Of a stretch of 64,000 bases of DNA, positions 9,822 to 17,733 are shown in pieces. The translations under genes were made by a program, and so were the position numbers. Numbering within the stretch: the stretch's first letter is position 1; each line of letters starts with the position of its first letter. The DNA comes from JAPHTQ01 sp050299175 (lineage in GTDB: Bacteria > Pseudomonadota > Gammaproteobacteria > Thiohalomonadales > Thiohalomonadaceae), in contig JBNKVM010000009.1 in assembly GCA_050299175.1 (NCBI GenBank), forward strand, positions 62,001 through 126,000, written 5' to 3'. The notes below the pieces were generated by a model. It was not told the origin of the DNA and searched no databases. It saw only the letters and a program-made list of their open reading frames with translations.

Positions 9822-10889
9822 ATGAACGAGAAGAATTTGAGTGAAGCTGCTTATCCTGGTCTGCCGTGGCAGATAGGGATCGTACTGTTGTTCAATACGG
9901 TGATTGGTGTGACGCTGGCGCTGATGAACGGACAGGGTAATTTTAGTCTTTTTATCTGGCCATCGTTAATTTATTCCCACTCTATCGGCCTTTCTATCTT
10001 TTCCATTATCCATCTGTTGGGGCTGCGCCACGGTAGCGACAAAAAGCGGGCGCCAGACATTGTCATCGGTATTGCTGTAGGTTCCGTGTTGGGAACTTTT
10101 ATTGGCGGTTCTTTTACTGGAACCTTTGACTATCTATTGGCAAATGGCATGAGTGGACTTGGCGCCAATGTGATGTTGGGTATTATTTTTGGTAGCGCCA
10201 TCGGTCACTATTTTTTTTCCACCTACAAAATGACCGGGGCGAAACTGGAGTTACAGCAGCGTGAAAACCAACAGCTTAGCGCCGAGAAAGAACTAGCTGA
10301 GACGCAACTGCGCCTGTTGCAGGCACAAATCGAACCGCACTTTCTGTTCAATACACTTTCCAATATTCACAGTTTGATCGAGACGGATCCCCACCGCGCC
10401 TCGTCAGTGCTGGAATCATTTAGCGATTACCTGCGTGCCTCATTACGCCGTAGTCGCGAGGGCGACATGACATTGGGCGATGAGTTGACTTTAATTGATG
10501 CCTATATGGATATCCAGCAGGCTCGTATGGGTGAACGCCTGAATTTCAAAGTAGATCTTGCTGAAGATTTACTGAGCATGCCATGTCCGCCGATGCTGGT
10601 ACAGCCGCTGGTGGAGAACGCAGTGGTCCACGGCATCGAACCACAGGTCGATGGAGGGAATGTTGAATTAAGTGCCATGGCAAACAATGAAGGGTTGTGT
10701 ATCACAGTAATCGATACTGGTGTCGGGTTGGCGGGCGTCACGGCAGGGAATGGCCTGGCGCTGGAAAATATTCGTGCCCGCTTGCAGGCGTTGTACGGCG
10801 ATGCTGCAAATCTGGCAATCAACAAAGTTGAACCGCATGGAGTTGAGGTGGTACTGCTCCTGCCATTGGAGAAAAACAATGAGCGCTGA
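9822..10889 (+). CDS. LytS/YehU-type sensor histidine kinase
   Basis: 355 residues. Four N-terminal membrane helices (about 16-34, 41-62, 80-100 and 112-132) have almost no periplasmic sensor domain, so the signal is probably sensed in the membrane. The His_kinase domain carries LQAQIEPHFLFNTLSNIHSL (about 166-185) with the phospho-accepting histidine in PHFLFNTL. An HATPase domain follows with VENAVVHGIEP (N box), DTGVGLAG (G1) and GNGLALENIRARL (G2). It overlaps the regulator gene by 11 bases and follows the barrel gene after only four bases. This places the two-component system in the same operon as the transporter, probably to sense its substrate or envelope stress. Confidence 0.9.
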   Translation: MNEKNLSEAAYPGLPWQIGIVLLFNTVIGVTLALMNGQGNFSLFIWPSLIYSHSIGLSIFSIIHLLGLRHGSDKKRAPDIVIGIAVGSVLGTFIGGSFTGTFDYLLANGMSGLGANVMLGIIFGSAIGHYFFSTYKMTGAKLELQQRENQQLSAEKELAETQLRLLQAQIEPHFLFNTLSNIHSLIETDPHRASSVLESFSDYLRASLRRSREGDMTLGDELTLIDAYMDIQQARMGERLNFKVDLAEDLLSMPCPPMLVQPLVENAVVHGIEPQVDGGNVELSAMANNEGLCITVIDTGVGLAGVTAGNGLALENIRARLQALYGDAANLAINKVEPHGVEVVLLLPLEKNNER

Positions 10890-11640
10890 ACTGCGTGCTC
10901 TGATTGCCGATGACGAAGAGAATCTGCGTGCCGCACTGCGCCGTCGCTTGAATGAGGTGTGGCCGGAATTGGCGATTGTTGCCGAGGCACGTGATGGTAC
11001 TGAGGCGCTTGAGCTGGCGGCAGAATACGAACCTGAGATCGCCTTTCTTGATATCCGTATGCCTGGCCTGGATGGTCTTGAAGTGGCGCGACGGCTCAGT
11101 GGTCGTTGTCATCTGGTATTTGTCACCGCCTACGACGAATACGCGGTGAGTGCCTTTGAACGTGACGCGGTGGATTACTTACTTAAGCCAGTGACCTCAG
11201 CGCGTTTGGCGCAGACTGTAGGTCGTTTGCAGCAACGTATACAGAATGCACCATCGAATCAGTTTGACGAATTGCTTGAACAACTGGCGCAGAAGCTGCG
11301 TGGAACGGAGCGGCAGTCTTTACAGTGGATACGTGCAGGGGTGCGTGACGAGGTAAAGCTGGTTCCTGTGGATGAGGTTTGTTGTTTTATTTCCGCTGAC
11401 AAATACACCACAGTAATTACTACCGAAGATGAATTGCTTATACGCAAGCCGCTGAAGGAGTTGGAGGCCGAGCTGGATCCGCAGCGTTTCTGGCGAGTGC
11501 ACCGCGGTGCTATTGTCAACCTCAGGCACGTCACGAGTTGCCGTCGTGACGATGAAGGGCATGTATGGCTGAGTGTGTCAGGGGTGAAGAATGAACTGAC
11601 AGTGAGTCGTAGCTATGCTCACCGATTCAGACAGATGTAA
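10879..11640 (+). CDS. LytTR-family response regulator (AlgR/LytR type)
   Basis: 253 residues from the ATG at 10879. An earlier in-frame ATG lies inside the kinase gene in a different frame from it and is rejected. The receiver domain shows the acidic pair in LIADDEEN (about 9-16), the phospho-acceptor aspartate in IAFLDIRMPG (about 55-64), the switch threonine in VFVTAYDEYAV and the lysine in YLLKPV. The C-terminal LytTR domain (about 145-250) has VDEVCCFISADKYTTV and RVHRGAIVNLRHV, typical of this beta-sheet DNA-binding fold. It is the cognate partner of the upstream kinase. LytTR proteins bind paired direct repeats. I looked in front of the locus but found no repeat pair good enough to report. 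Confidence 0.92.
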   Translation: MSAELRALIADDEENLRAALRRRLNEVWPELAIVAEARDGTEALELAAEYEPEIAFLDIRMPGLDGLEVARRLSGRCHLVFVTAYDEYAVSAFERDAVDYLLKPVTSARLAQTVGRLQQRIQNAPSNQFDELLEQLAQKLRGTERQSLQWIRAGVRDEVKLVPVDEVCCFISADKYTTVITTEDELLIRKPLKELEAELDPQRFWRVHRGAIVNLRHVTSCRRDDEGHVWLSVSGVKNELTVSRSYAHRFRQM

Positions 11641-11647
11641 TAATTTC

Positions 11648-11673
11648 CCCGAAAGCGGGTATCCGCTTTCGGG
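11648..11673. terminator. Perfect stem-loop between convergent genes
   Basis: CCCGAAAGCGG (11648-11658) and CCGCTTTCGGG (11663-11673) form an 11-bp perfect stem with loop GTAT, seven bases after the regulator stop and eleven before the chemoreceptor stop. There is no clean T-run on either strand. It is a plausible shared terminator for both convergent genes, or an mRNA 3'-end stabiliser. Confidence 0.55.
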
Positions 11674-11684
11674 ATGGCATACGG

Positions 11685-13346
11685 TCATACCCGGAACTGA
11701 CTGACCATCGTCTGCAGATGCTCTGCCAGGCGTGCAAGCTCTTCGCTGGCTGCGGCGGTCTGCTCTGCACCCGTAGCTGACTCCTCGGCAACATGGCTGA
11801 TGTTGTTGATGTTTTTGTTGATCTCTTCGGCAACGGCGCTCTGTTCTTCTGCCGCGCTGGCGATCTGGGTGTTCATATCGGTGATATTGTCGACCGCTTG
11901 TTTAATCGCATCAAGGCTGGTTCCTGCCTCGGCCGCCTGTTGTACGCTCGCATGGGCACGATCCTGGCTCTTTTCCATAGCATTGACTGCGGCTGCGGTA
12001 CCTTTTTGCAGTCGCTCGATCATCTCCTGAATTTCCTGGGTTGATTTCTGCGTGCGCTGCGCCAGGGTACGCACCTCGTCGGCAACCACGGCAAAACCTC
12101 GACCCTGTTCCCCGGCGCGGGCGGCTTCGATGGCGGCGTTGAGTGCCAGCAGATTGGTTTGTTCGGCGATGCCGCGGATTACATCGAGCACCGTACCGAT
12201 GGTTTCGCTGTCCTGTGCCAGGGTACGGATGGCACCCGCCGTACTGTTGACCTCGTCGGCGAGATTTTCGATGGCGTCCATAGTTTTTTCTACCACACGT
12301 TTACCGTTGCTGGCTTCTTCATCGGCATGGTGCGCGGCGCTCGCTGCAGAAGAAGTATTTTTTGCCACCTCGTGCACCGTGGCATTCATTTCGTTCATTG
12401 CTGTGGCGACCTGCTCCACTTCCTGCTGCTGGCGAAGAATATTCTGGTTGGTATCGCGGGTGACCGCCGAGGTCTCCTCCGCAGCCGAGGCTAACTGACT
12501 GGCTGCACCAGACAGATCCTGGATAATTTGTCTGAAACGACCGCCCATGTTGTTTAGTCCACTGGCTATTTCGCCGAGTTCATCTTTTCCCTGATAGCTC
12601 GTTTGCGCTGTGAGATTGCCTTCTTCCAGTGCTGACATGGTGTCGTTGATATCTGCCACACTTTTGTTTAGGTCGCGGATGGTGAAGAAGGCGAGTAGTG
12701 CGTTGAAGCCAATGGCGAAACTCAACAGAGTGATGGATACGCCTTTAAGGAATACGCCATGTTCATAGGCTTCGTCATGATCTTCCATTGCCTGTGGCAG
12801 GAAGTGTTCGTCTATCAGGGTATTGATTTCATGTTCGGCCGGGATAAAACCGGGATTAATCTTTTCCAGCAGGATGTGTTCGGCCTTGTTGTAATCGCCT
12901 GCGGTCAGTGCTTTTAATGCGGGCTCGATGCCCTCACGGTAATAGCTGTCATAATGCCTTTTGAATTCGCCGAATATCTTTGCTTCGTCAGGTTCCATAC
13001 TTTCCGGGTGAATTTCCGATAACAGCTTATTGATGGTTTTGCCGTCTTCATGCGCGTGTTCGGTATGCACGCTGATAGAGTGGGCATGCATGGCTGCAAT
13101 TTCGGGCTGTGCGGGATTGTGCTGTAATCCAAGCATTACCTCGGTACGTTCGGCGAGCATGTGTTCCAGTATCTGGGATAGCCTGGCTGTTGGCAGTAGC
13201 CGATTGCTGTACATATGTGTCATGTCTTCAACCGCATCGTCGGCTGAGTAGATACTTACAAGTCCCAGTATCAGCATCATTACGCCAAAACTGGCGGTCA
13301 TAAAAATCAGGCGTGCCTTGAGGCTGAAACGATGGAGGATGTTCAT
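11685..13346 (-). CDS. Methyl-accepting chemotaxis protein
   Basis: 553 residues from the ATG at 13346, which is preferred to one seven codons upstream because GGAAG stands at proper distance. TM1 is about 12-35 (FMTASFGVMMLILGLVSIY). A helical periplasmic domain (about 36-195) contains many His/Glu and resembles a four-helix-bundle sensor. TM2 is about 198-220. A HAMP domain follows, then the signalling coiled coil with the invariant hairpin EQTNLLALNAAIEAARAGE and GFAVVADEVRTLAQ. The receptor signals to CheA/CheW. There is no C-terminal CheR pentapeptide. A sigma-28 promoter lies 128 bases upstream, so it belongs to the flagellar/chemotaxis regulon although no flagellar cluster is adjacent. 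Confidence 0.95.
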   Translation of the reverse strand: MNILHRFSLKARLIFMTASFGVMMLILGLVSIYSADDAVEDMTHMYSNRLLPTARLSQILEHMLAERTEVMLGLQHNPAQPEIAAMHAHSISVHTEHAHEDGKTINKLLSEIHPESMEPDEAKIFGEFKRHYDSYYREGIEPALKALTAGDYNKAEHILLEKINPGFIPAEHEINTLIDEHFLPQAMEDHDEAYEHGVFLKGVSITLLSFAIGFNALLAFFTIRDLNKSVADINDTMSALEEGNLTAQTSYQGKDELGEIASGLNNMGGRFRQIIQDLSGAASQLASAAEETSAVTRDTNQNILRQQQEVEQVATAMNEMNATVHEVAKNTSSAASAAHHADEEASNGKRVVEKTMDAIENLADEVNSTAGAIRTLAQDSETIGTVLDVIRGIAEQTNLLALNAAIEAARAGEQGRGFAVVADEVRTLAQRTQKSTQEIQEMIERLQKGTAAAVNAMEKSQDRAHASVQQAAEAGTSLDAIKQAVDNITDMNTQIASAAEEQSAVAEEINKNINNISHVAEESATGAEQTAAASEELARLAEHLQTMVSQFRV

Positions 13347-13480
13347 GATTATGCTTCCTGTGGTCATATGTTATTCAGTCATGCGGCAGGACAGGTTTTT
13401 TCCTGCCGTATCCCATTCCATTGGACTCCACCGTTGAGTCTAGGTGGTGATTTACTCTTGTAAACTAAGTGTCAAGTTTT

Positions 13481-13507
13481 GTATCGGCATCGTGAAGATT
13501 ACCTTTA
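13481..13507 (-). promoter_or_regulatory. Sigma-28 (FliA) promoter of the chemoreceptor gene
   Basis: On the minus strand TAAAGGTA (13507 to 13500), then exactly 11 bases, then GCCGATAC (13488 to 13481). The known FliA consensus is TAAAGTTT, 11 bases, GCCGATAA, so the core TAAA and GCCGATA match fully. Transcription would start near 13474, leaving a leader of about 125 bases that contains a hairpin (13384-13408). Confidence 0.8.
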
Positions 13508-13606
13508 CTGCTCTATGCGTAAGTGGTACTGGGTAATCTGCACTTGGAATACGGGGCTTTTTGCGGCAGTCTTTCCGCAGACATATTTTTGGACGATGGT
13601 GGGTAG

Positions 13607-13837
13607 ATGAAATTTCGTGCCTGGGGCCACTGCTTCGATTGTCACTTCGAGGGCATGCTCGAATATAGCCATATTGAGGGTGAGGATTATGAGGACAGCG
13701 AAGCCCTTGGGGTGATGCTGCTGCAGCACTGCCCTGCCTGCGAGTCCACCGAACACGCTCTGATCCCTATCGACTACTATCGTGAGATGATGGAGGACCT
13801 GAAGTCTCTGCTGGAAGCGGAGGAGGAGCGTAAGTGA
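13607..13837 (+). CDS. Small zinc-ribbon-like protein upstream of hslR
   Basis: 76 residues with two cysteine pairs, HCFDCHFEG near residue 8-16 and HCPACEST near residue 41-48, which could form a zinc ribbon. The rest is very acidic, ending DLKSLLEAEEERK. It overlaps hslR by four bases (GTGA), so the two are translationally coupled. I do not recognise a characterised family. The coupling suggests a role linked to ribosome or 50S-nascent-chain rescue, but this is inference only. Confidence 0.6.
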   Translation: MKFRAWGHCFDCHFEGMLEYSHIEGEDYEDSEALGVMLLQHCPACESTEHALIPIDYYREMMEDLKSLLEAEEERK

Positions 13838-14220
13838 GTGACCAGCTTCGTCTCGATAAGTGGCTATGGGCGGCACGCTTTTACAAAACCCGAGCCCTGG
13901 CGACCGAGGCGATTAACGGTGGCCACGTACACCTCAACGGCAATCGACCCAAACCGTCAAAGGCGGTGCAACCGGGTGACGCGTTACTGATCCGTCGTGG
14001 TCCCGAGACCTATGAGATTACCGTTGAAGCGATTTCCAGCCGCCGCGGTCCGGCGACGGAGGCACGCAAGCTCTATAGCGAGTCGGAAGAGAGTTACCAG
14101 CGACGCCAGGATGAGCGGGAACAGCGAAGGCTGGAGGCCGCTGCTCAGCCACAACAGACGCGTCGCCCGGACAAGCAGGGTAGACGGAAGATCATTAGGT
14201 TTACCAATAAGTACGGATAA
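13834..14220 (+). CDS. hslR: Heat shock protein 15 (Hsp15), S4-domain RNA-binding protein
   Basis: 128 residues, the expected length. The S4 domain occupies about residues 5-70 with LRLDKWLWAARFYKTRALAT and GHVHLNGNRPKPSKAVQPGD, and the basic C-terminus (RRPDKQGRRKIIRFTNKYG) is characteristic of HslR. In E. coli Hsp15 binds free 50S subunits that carry stalled nascent chains and helps recycle them. It starts at a GTG overlapping the small cysteine-rich gene. I saw no sigma-32 promoter directly in front of this pair. The one that is visible lies after it, in front of the thioredoxin gene. Confidence 0.92.
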   Translation: MSDQLRLDKWLWAARFYKTRALATEAINGGHVHLNGNRPKPSKAVQPGDALLIRRGPETYEITVEAISSRRGPATEARKLYSESEESYQRRQDEREQRRLEAAAQPQQTRRPDKQGRRKIIRFTNKYG

Positions 14221-14235
14221 ACCACGCTGATTATG

Positions 14236-14264
14236 GTTGAATGGGGGCAATCACCGTCCCATTT
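14236..14264 (+). promoter_or_regulatory. Probable sigma-32 promoter of the thioredoxin gene
   Basis: GTTGAAT (14236-14242), a 14-base spacer, then TCCCATTT (14257-14264). Compared with the RpoH consensus this has two mismatches in the -35 and one in the -10. The spacer length equals that of the htpG promoter in this window. It lies about 100 bases before the trx start. Confidence 0.5.
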
Positions 14265-14284
14265 ATGTATCATGGAACGCTAAT

Positions 14285-14309
14285 GCAGGCTTGGTCCTGC
14301 TTTATTTTT
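14285..14309 (+). terminator. Weak terminator-like hairpin between hslR and trx
   Basis: GCAGG (14285-14289) pairs with CCTGC (14296-14300), loop CTTGGT, followed by TTTATTTTT. It lies downstream of the sigma-32-like promoter, so it could end hslR transcripts or attenuate trx. The short stem keeps confidence low. Confidence 0.4.
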
Positions 14310-14361
14310 GCCGGTGTGCCGCCCGGGGAGGTGGCCTTCAGACCCAACCAGGAGTTTACTC

Positions 14362-14745
14362 ATGGCAACCGTTGAACTGAATAAAGACAACTTCGACGAA
14401 ATCGTCGGTAGCAATAATTTTGTGATCGTGGATTTCTGGGCCCCCTGGTGTGGCCCATGCCAATCCTTCGGTCCGGTCTACGAAGAGACCTCGACCAAAT
14501 ACTCCGAGATCACCTTTGCCAAGGTGAATACCGAAGAGGAACAGGAGCTGGCGGCCCACTTCCAGATCCGCTCTATCCCCACCCTGATGATCCTGCGCGA
14601 CCAGATCGTCATCTACGCCCAGCCCGGTGCCCTGATGGGTGGTCAGTTCGAGCAACTGATCGAACAGGCCCGTGCCCTGGATATGGACGAAGTGCGCAAG
14701 CAGGTGGCTGAGCAGCAGGCGAAAGCAGAAAGCCAGGAAGGCTAG
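14362..14745 (+). CDS. Thioredoxin-domain protein
   Basis: 127 residues from the ATG at 14362, with AGGAG at 14350-14354. The active site is WAPWCGPC (about residues 25-32), within VIVDFWAPWCGPCQSFGPVY. The cis-proline loop RSIPTLMI (about 72-79) completes a classic thioredoxin fold of about 105 residues. A C-terminal charged helix (DMDEVRKQVAEQQAKAESQE) extends beyond thioredoxin proper. It lacks a signal peptide, so it works as a cytoplasmic disulfide reductase or chaperone-like protein. It is not the standard TrxA (different flanks, extra tail) nor the zinc-binding TrxC. Its UAG stop codon is formed by the first bases of a dispersed repeat. Confidence 0.88.
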   Translation: MATVELNKDNFDEIVGSNNFVIVDFWAPWCGPCQSFGPVYEETSTKYSEITFAKVNTEEEQELAAHFQIRSIPTLMILRDQIVIYAQPGALMGGQFEQLIEQARALDMDEVRKQVAEQQAKAESQEG

Positions 14746-14887
14746 AAGTGGCCTCAAAGCGGTCTTCGTACCCGGATACTGTGTTGCAAAGCCTGCTGCA
14801 GTGCTCATTTACTATCGGTAAACTGCGCTTCTCGCAGTCTTTGCGCCGTGTCTCCGGGCACGAATCTTCATTTTGAAACCACTTTAC
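14745..14887 (+). repeat. Dispersed 140-bp inverted-repeat element, copy 1
   Basis: Begins at the trx stop (TAGAAGTGG) and ends five bases before the next gene (CCACTTTA). The termini are imperfect inverted repeats of about 34 bases containing TTCGTACCCGG on the left and CCGGGCACGAA on the right. The core GTGCTCATTTACTATCGG with GTAAACTGCGCT is shared with the other copies. No coding potential was seen. Confidence 0.85.
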
Positions 14888-14891
14888 TACT

Positions 14892-15323
14892 ATGGCTAGG
14901 CCCGAGACGCCGCTACTGGCCGCCGATATCATCATCGAGCCGCTGGCGTCGCCGGGCCGTATCATTCTTATAGAAAGACTCAATCCACCCCACGGCTATG
15001 CCTTGCCGGGGGGCTTTGTCGACATCGGCGAGAGTCTGGAGCAGGCAGCGGTGCGTGAAGCGCTGGAAGAGACCTCGATGCATGTACGCCTAAAGAGGCT
15101 GCTTGGCTGTTACTCCAATCCTGCTCGCGACTCCCGTGGTCATACCGTCAGCGCCGTCTATATTGCTGAGGGTGAAGGTGAGCCCGAGGCCCGCGACGAT
15201 GCCAAATCGCTGATGCTCATCGACCCATGCAACCCACCCCAACCCCTCGCCTTCGATCACGCGCTGATCCTGCGTGACTATATTCACTATTTGGAAACAG
15301 GCGAAATCGCCCCAATCAGATAA
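14892..15323 (+). CDS. Nudix hydrolase
   Basis: 143 residues. The Nudix box runs from GGFVDIGESLEQAAVREALE into ET (about 41-62) and satisfies G-x5-E-x7-R-E-U-x-E-E apart from a serine near the end. These enzymes hydrolyse nucleoside diphosphates linked to another group, and the short ADP-ribose-pyrophosphatase-like class is the closest in feel, but the substrate cannot be read. The ATG lies immediately after the repeat element, so its own leader is essentially that element. It is the first of three Nudix genes in this window. Confidence 0.88.
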   Translation: MARPETPLLAADIIIEPLASPGRIILIERLNPPHGYALPGGFVDIGESLEQAAVREALEETSMHVRLKRLLGCYSNPARDSRGHTVSAVYIAEGEGEPEARDDAKSLMLIDPCNPPQPLAFDHALILRDYIHYLETGEIAPIR

Positions 15324-15371
15324 GATGCTTATAGAGAGTGTCTTTTTTGATTTAGCCAAATAGGAATTAGC

Positions 15372-16418
15372 ATGCGTCCGGCGCAGATAGCGAATGTTCT
15401 CGAACGTGAATTTCTCAGTACCCGCGAGGGACACCATACCCCGGTAATGTTGTGGGGGCCGCCTGGTGTGGGCAAGTCGCAGATGGTTCAACAGGTGGGT
15501 GAGCGTCACGGTGTACCGGTGATCGATATCCGCCTGTCGCAGATGGAGCCCTCCGATCTGCGCGGTATTCCGTTTCGTAGCGGTGAGCGGGTGGAGTGGG
15601 CGGTGCCCGCTATGTTGCCCGATGCCCGGCGACACGGTGTGGAAGGTATTCTGTTTCTCGACGAGATCACCTCGGCACCGCCCAGTGTCTCCGCCGCGGC
15701 CTATCAATTGATCCTCGATCGTCGTCTGGGCGAATACCGAGTGCCCGGTGGCTGGGCGATCTTCGCTGCGGGCAATCGCCAGGGCGATCGCGGTGTGACC
15801 TACAGCATGCCCGCACCGCTGGCGAATCGCTTCGCCCACTTCGAGGTGGAGACCAATCTCGACGACTGGGTGAGCTGGGCCTATGCCAACGGTATCGACG
15901 AACGGGTCATCGCTTTTCTTCGCTTCCGCCCCGAGCTGCTGTTTGATTTCGACCCTTCGCATAACCCGGTGGCCTTTCCCTCGCCGCGCTCCTGGGAGTT
16001 TGCCCATCGGGCGTTGCAGAAATTTGCCGACAGCGGCCCGCTGCTGGTCAATACACTGCAGGCCTGCGTCGGCCCTGCCGCGGGGATCGAACTGGGCGCC
16101 TTTGTCGACAACCTGGATAACCTGCCGGATCTCGATGCGATCCTGCGGCGTGAGCAGGTCAGCATGCCCCGAGAGATCGATCTGCAATATGCCGTCGCCT
16201 CGGCACTGGTGGGTCGTGCTCTGCAGGCGAAGAACGAAACCCCCGAGCAGGCCAATGAGGTCTACGGTGCGATCCTTGAATTTGCCGCTCGCTTCCGTGA
16301 ACGGGAGATGGGTGTGATGCTGGTCTCCGATCTGCACCGTGCCATTGGCCAACCGATCTTTGCCGTGCCGGAGTTTTCACCCTGGGCCCAGGCCGTTGCG
16401 GAAGTCATGTTGTACTGA
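15372..16418 (+). CDS. MoxR-type AAA+ ATPase
   Basis: 348 residues. Walker A is GPPGVGKS (29-36), Walker B GILFLDEI (about 92-99), sensor 1 lies in WAIFAAGNRQGDR (about 132-144) and the arginine finger is probably in PLANRFAHFEV. MoxR ATPases act as chaperones that insert cofactors or remodel partner complexes, usually with a VWA-domain protein encoded next door. Exactly that is seen here: the metallopeptidase/VWA gene begins ten bases after the stop. It heads a four-gene operon with the DsrS-like gene. The client is unknown. Confidence 0.88.
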   Translation: MRPAQIANVLEREFLSTREGHHTPVMLWGPPGVGKSQMVQQVGERHGVPVIDIRLSQMEPSDLRGIPFRSGERVEWAVPAMLPDARRHGVEGILFLDEITSAPPSVSAAAYQLILDRRLGEYRVPGGWAIFAAGNRQGDRGVTYSMPAPLANRFAHFEVETNLDDWVSWAYANGIDERVIAFLRFRPELLFDFDPSHNPVAFPSPRSWEFAHRALQKFADSGPLLVNTLQACVGPAAGIELGAFVDNLDNLPDLDAILRREQVSMPREIDLQYAVASALVGRALQAKNETPEQANEVYGAILEFAARFREREMGVMLVSDLHRAIGQPIFAVPEFSPWAQAVAEVMLY

Positions 16419-16428
16419 GTGACCGGCG

Positions 16429-17727
16429 ATGTCTCAGGAATGCGAAACCAAACTGAGTGCCGCACGTACCCGGTTAATCCTGGATAAACCGTTTCTCGGT
16501 GCGTTGGTGTTACGTCTGCCTCTGATCGCCGCGGATGATGAGTGGTGCAAGACCGTCGCCACCGATGCGCGCGCCTTCTACTACAACCCGGAATATATCG
16601 ACGGCCTCTCCATCGATCAGACGCAGTTTGTACTCGCCCATGAGGCGTTGCACTGTGCGCTTTCCCATTTCGCTCGCCGCCATCACCGCCAGAAACACCG
16701 CTGGGATCTGGCCTGTGATCTGGCGATCAACCCATTGCTGATAGCAGACGGTTTAACTCCGTGTCCCGATGCGCTCTATCTCCAGGAGTTTGAGGAGATG
16801 ACTGCGGAGGAGATCTACCCCTGTCTCGATGAACACGAGAACCTCACCCCCCATGACGATCACGTCTACGACGAGGAGAATCAGAGCGGTGGTGGCAAAC
16901 AGGGCGGCGGTGGTCAGCACGAGAGCAAAGAGAAGGGCTCCACTGGCGGTAACCAGCAACAGCGACGCAGCGAAGATAACAAGGGCGGGCGCGGTGACGC
17001 ACAGCGACCGGAACAACCTAAACAGGAAAACGGCGACGGCCCGGAGCCGCAGCAGGGAAATGGTGATGGGGCGAAGCAACCGCCACCTTTGAACCGGGAT
17101 GAGATGGAAAACCTCTCGGTGCAGTGGCAGCAGCGTCTCGCCGGTGCCGCGCAGCAGGCGATGCAGGCGGGCAAGTTGAGTGGGCCGTTACGTCGGATCA
17201 TCGATCATCTGTTACAGCCGCAGCTTCCCTGGCGGATGTTGCTGGCTCGTTATCTCAGTGTCACCGCACGTGACGATTTCAATTACGCTCGTCCTTCAAG
17301 ACGCGAGGGCGAGTTCATCATGCCCAGCCTGAAGAGTCATGAACTGGATGTGGTGGTCGCGCTCGATACCAGCGGCTCGGTGAGCGATAAGGAGATGGTG
17401 GAATTTGTCTCCGAGGTGAATGCATTAAAAGGGCAGATTCGTGCACGGGTGACGTTGCTGGCCTGTGACTCGGACCTGCTCGGTGCAGGCTGGACCTACG
17501 AACCGTGGGAAGAATTCGATCTACCGCAGGCGTTTACCGGTGGGGGCAGTACCGACTTCCGTCCGGTGTTCGACTGGGTGGAGAGTGAACAGCGGCGTCC
17601 CGATGTGCTGGTCTACTTTACCGATGCCCAGGGACGATTCCCTGAACGTGAGCCAAATTATCCGACGGTGTGGTTGATTAAAGGTAAGGTACCCATACCA
17701 TGGGGTCAGCGAATCCAGTTGAATTGA
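16429..17727 (+). CDS. Putative metallopeptidase / VWA-like protein (DUF2201 type)
   Basis: 432 residues in three parts. The N-terminal domain has the zincin-like motif HEALH (71-75) followed by H80, in VLAHEALHCALSHFARRHH. A low-complexity Gly/Gln/Asn/Lys linker follows (about 145-220). The C-terminal VWA-like domain has the metal-site motif DTSGS (313-317) in VVALDTSGSVSDKEM and a later STDFRPVF. This two-domain architecture pairs with MoxR ATPases in many proteobacteria. Whether the HExxH is catalytic is unknown. No signal peptide is seen, so it is cytoplasmic. The GTG/ATG start region is ordinary (ATG at 16429). Confidence 0.85.
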   Translation: MSQECETKLSAARTRLILDKPFLGALVLRLPLIAADDEWCKTVATDARAFYYNPEYIDGLSIDQTQFVLAHEALHCALSHFARRHHRQKHRWDLACDLAINPLLIADGLTPCPDALYLQEFEEMTAEEIYPCLDEHENLTPHDDHVYDEENQSGGGKQGGGGQHESKEKGSTGGNQQQRRSEDNKGGRGDAQRPEQPKQENGDGPEPQQGNGDGAKQPPPLNRDEMENLSVQWQQRLAGAAQQAMQAGKLSGPLRRIIDHLLQPQLPWRMLLARYLSVTARDDFNYARPSRREGEFIMPSLKSHELDVVVALDTSGSVSDKEMVEFVSEVNALKGQIRARVTLLACDSDLLGAGWTYEPWEEFDLPQAFTGGGSTDFRPVFDWVESEQRRPDVLVYFTDAQGRFPEREPNYPTVWLIKGKVPIPWGQRIQLN

Positions 17728-17733
17728 GGTTGT

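Noticed and set aside
15090..16352. A 420-codon minus-strand ORF across the Nudix and MoxR genes
   Set aside because: The translation is rich in His, Gln and Arg without domains, and the plus strand holds two intact genes with clear motifs in the same stretch.
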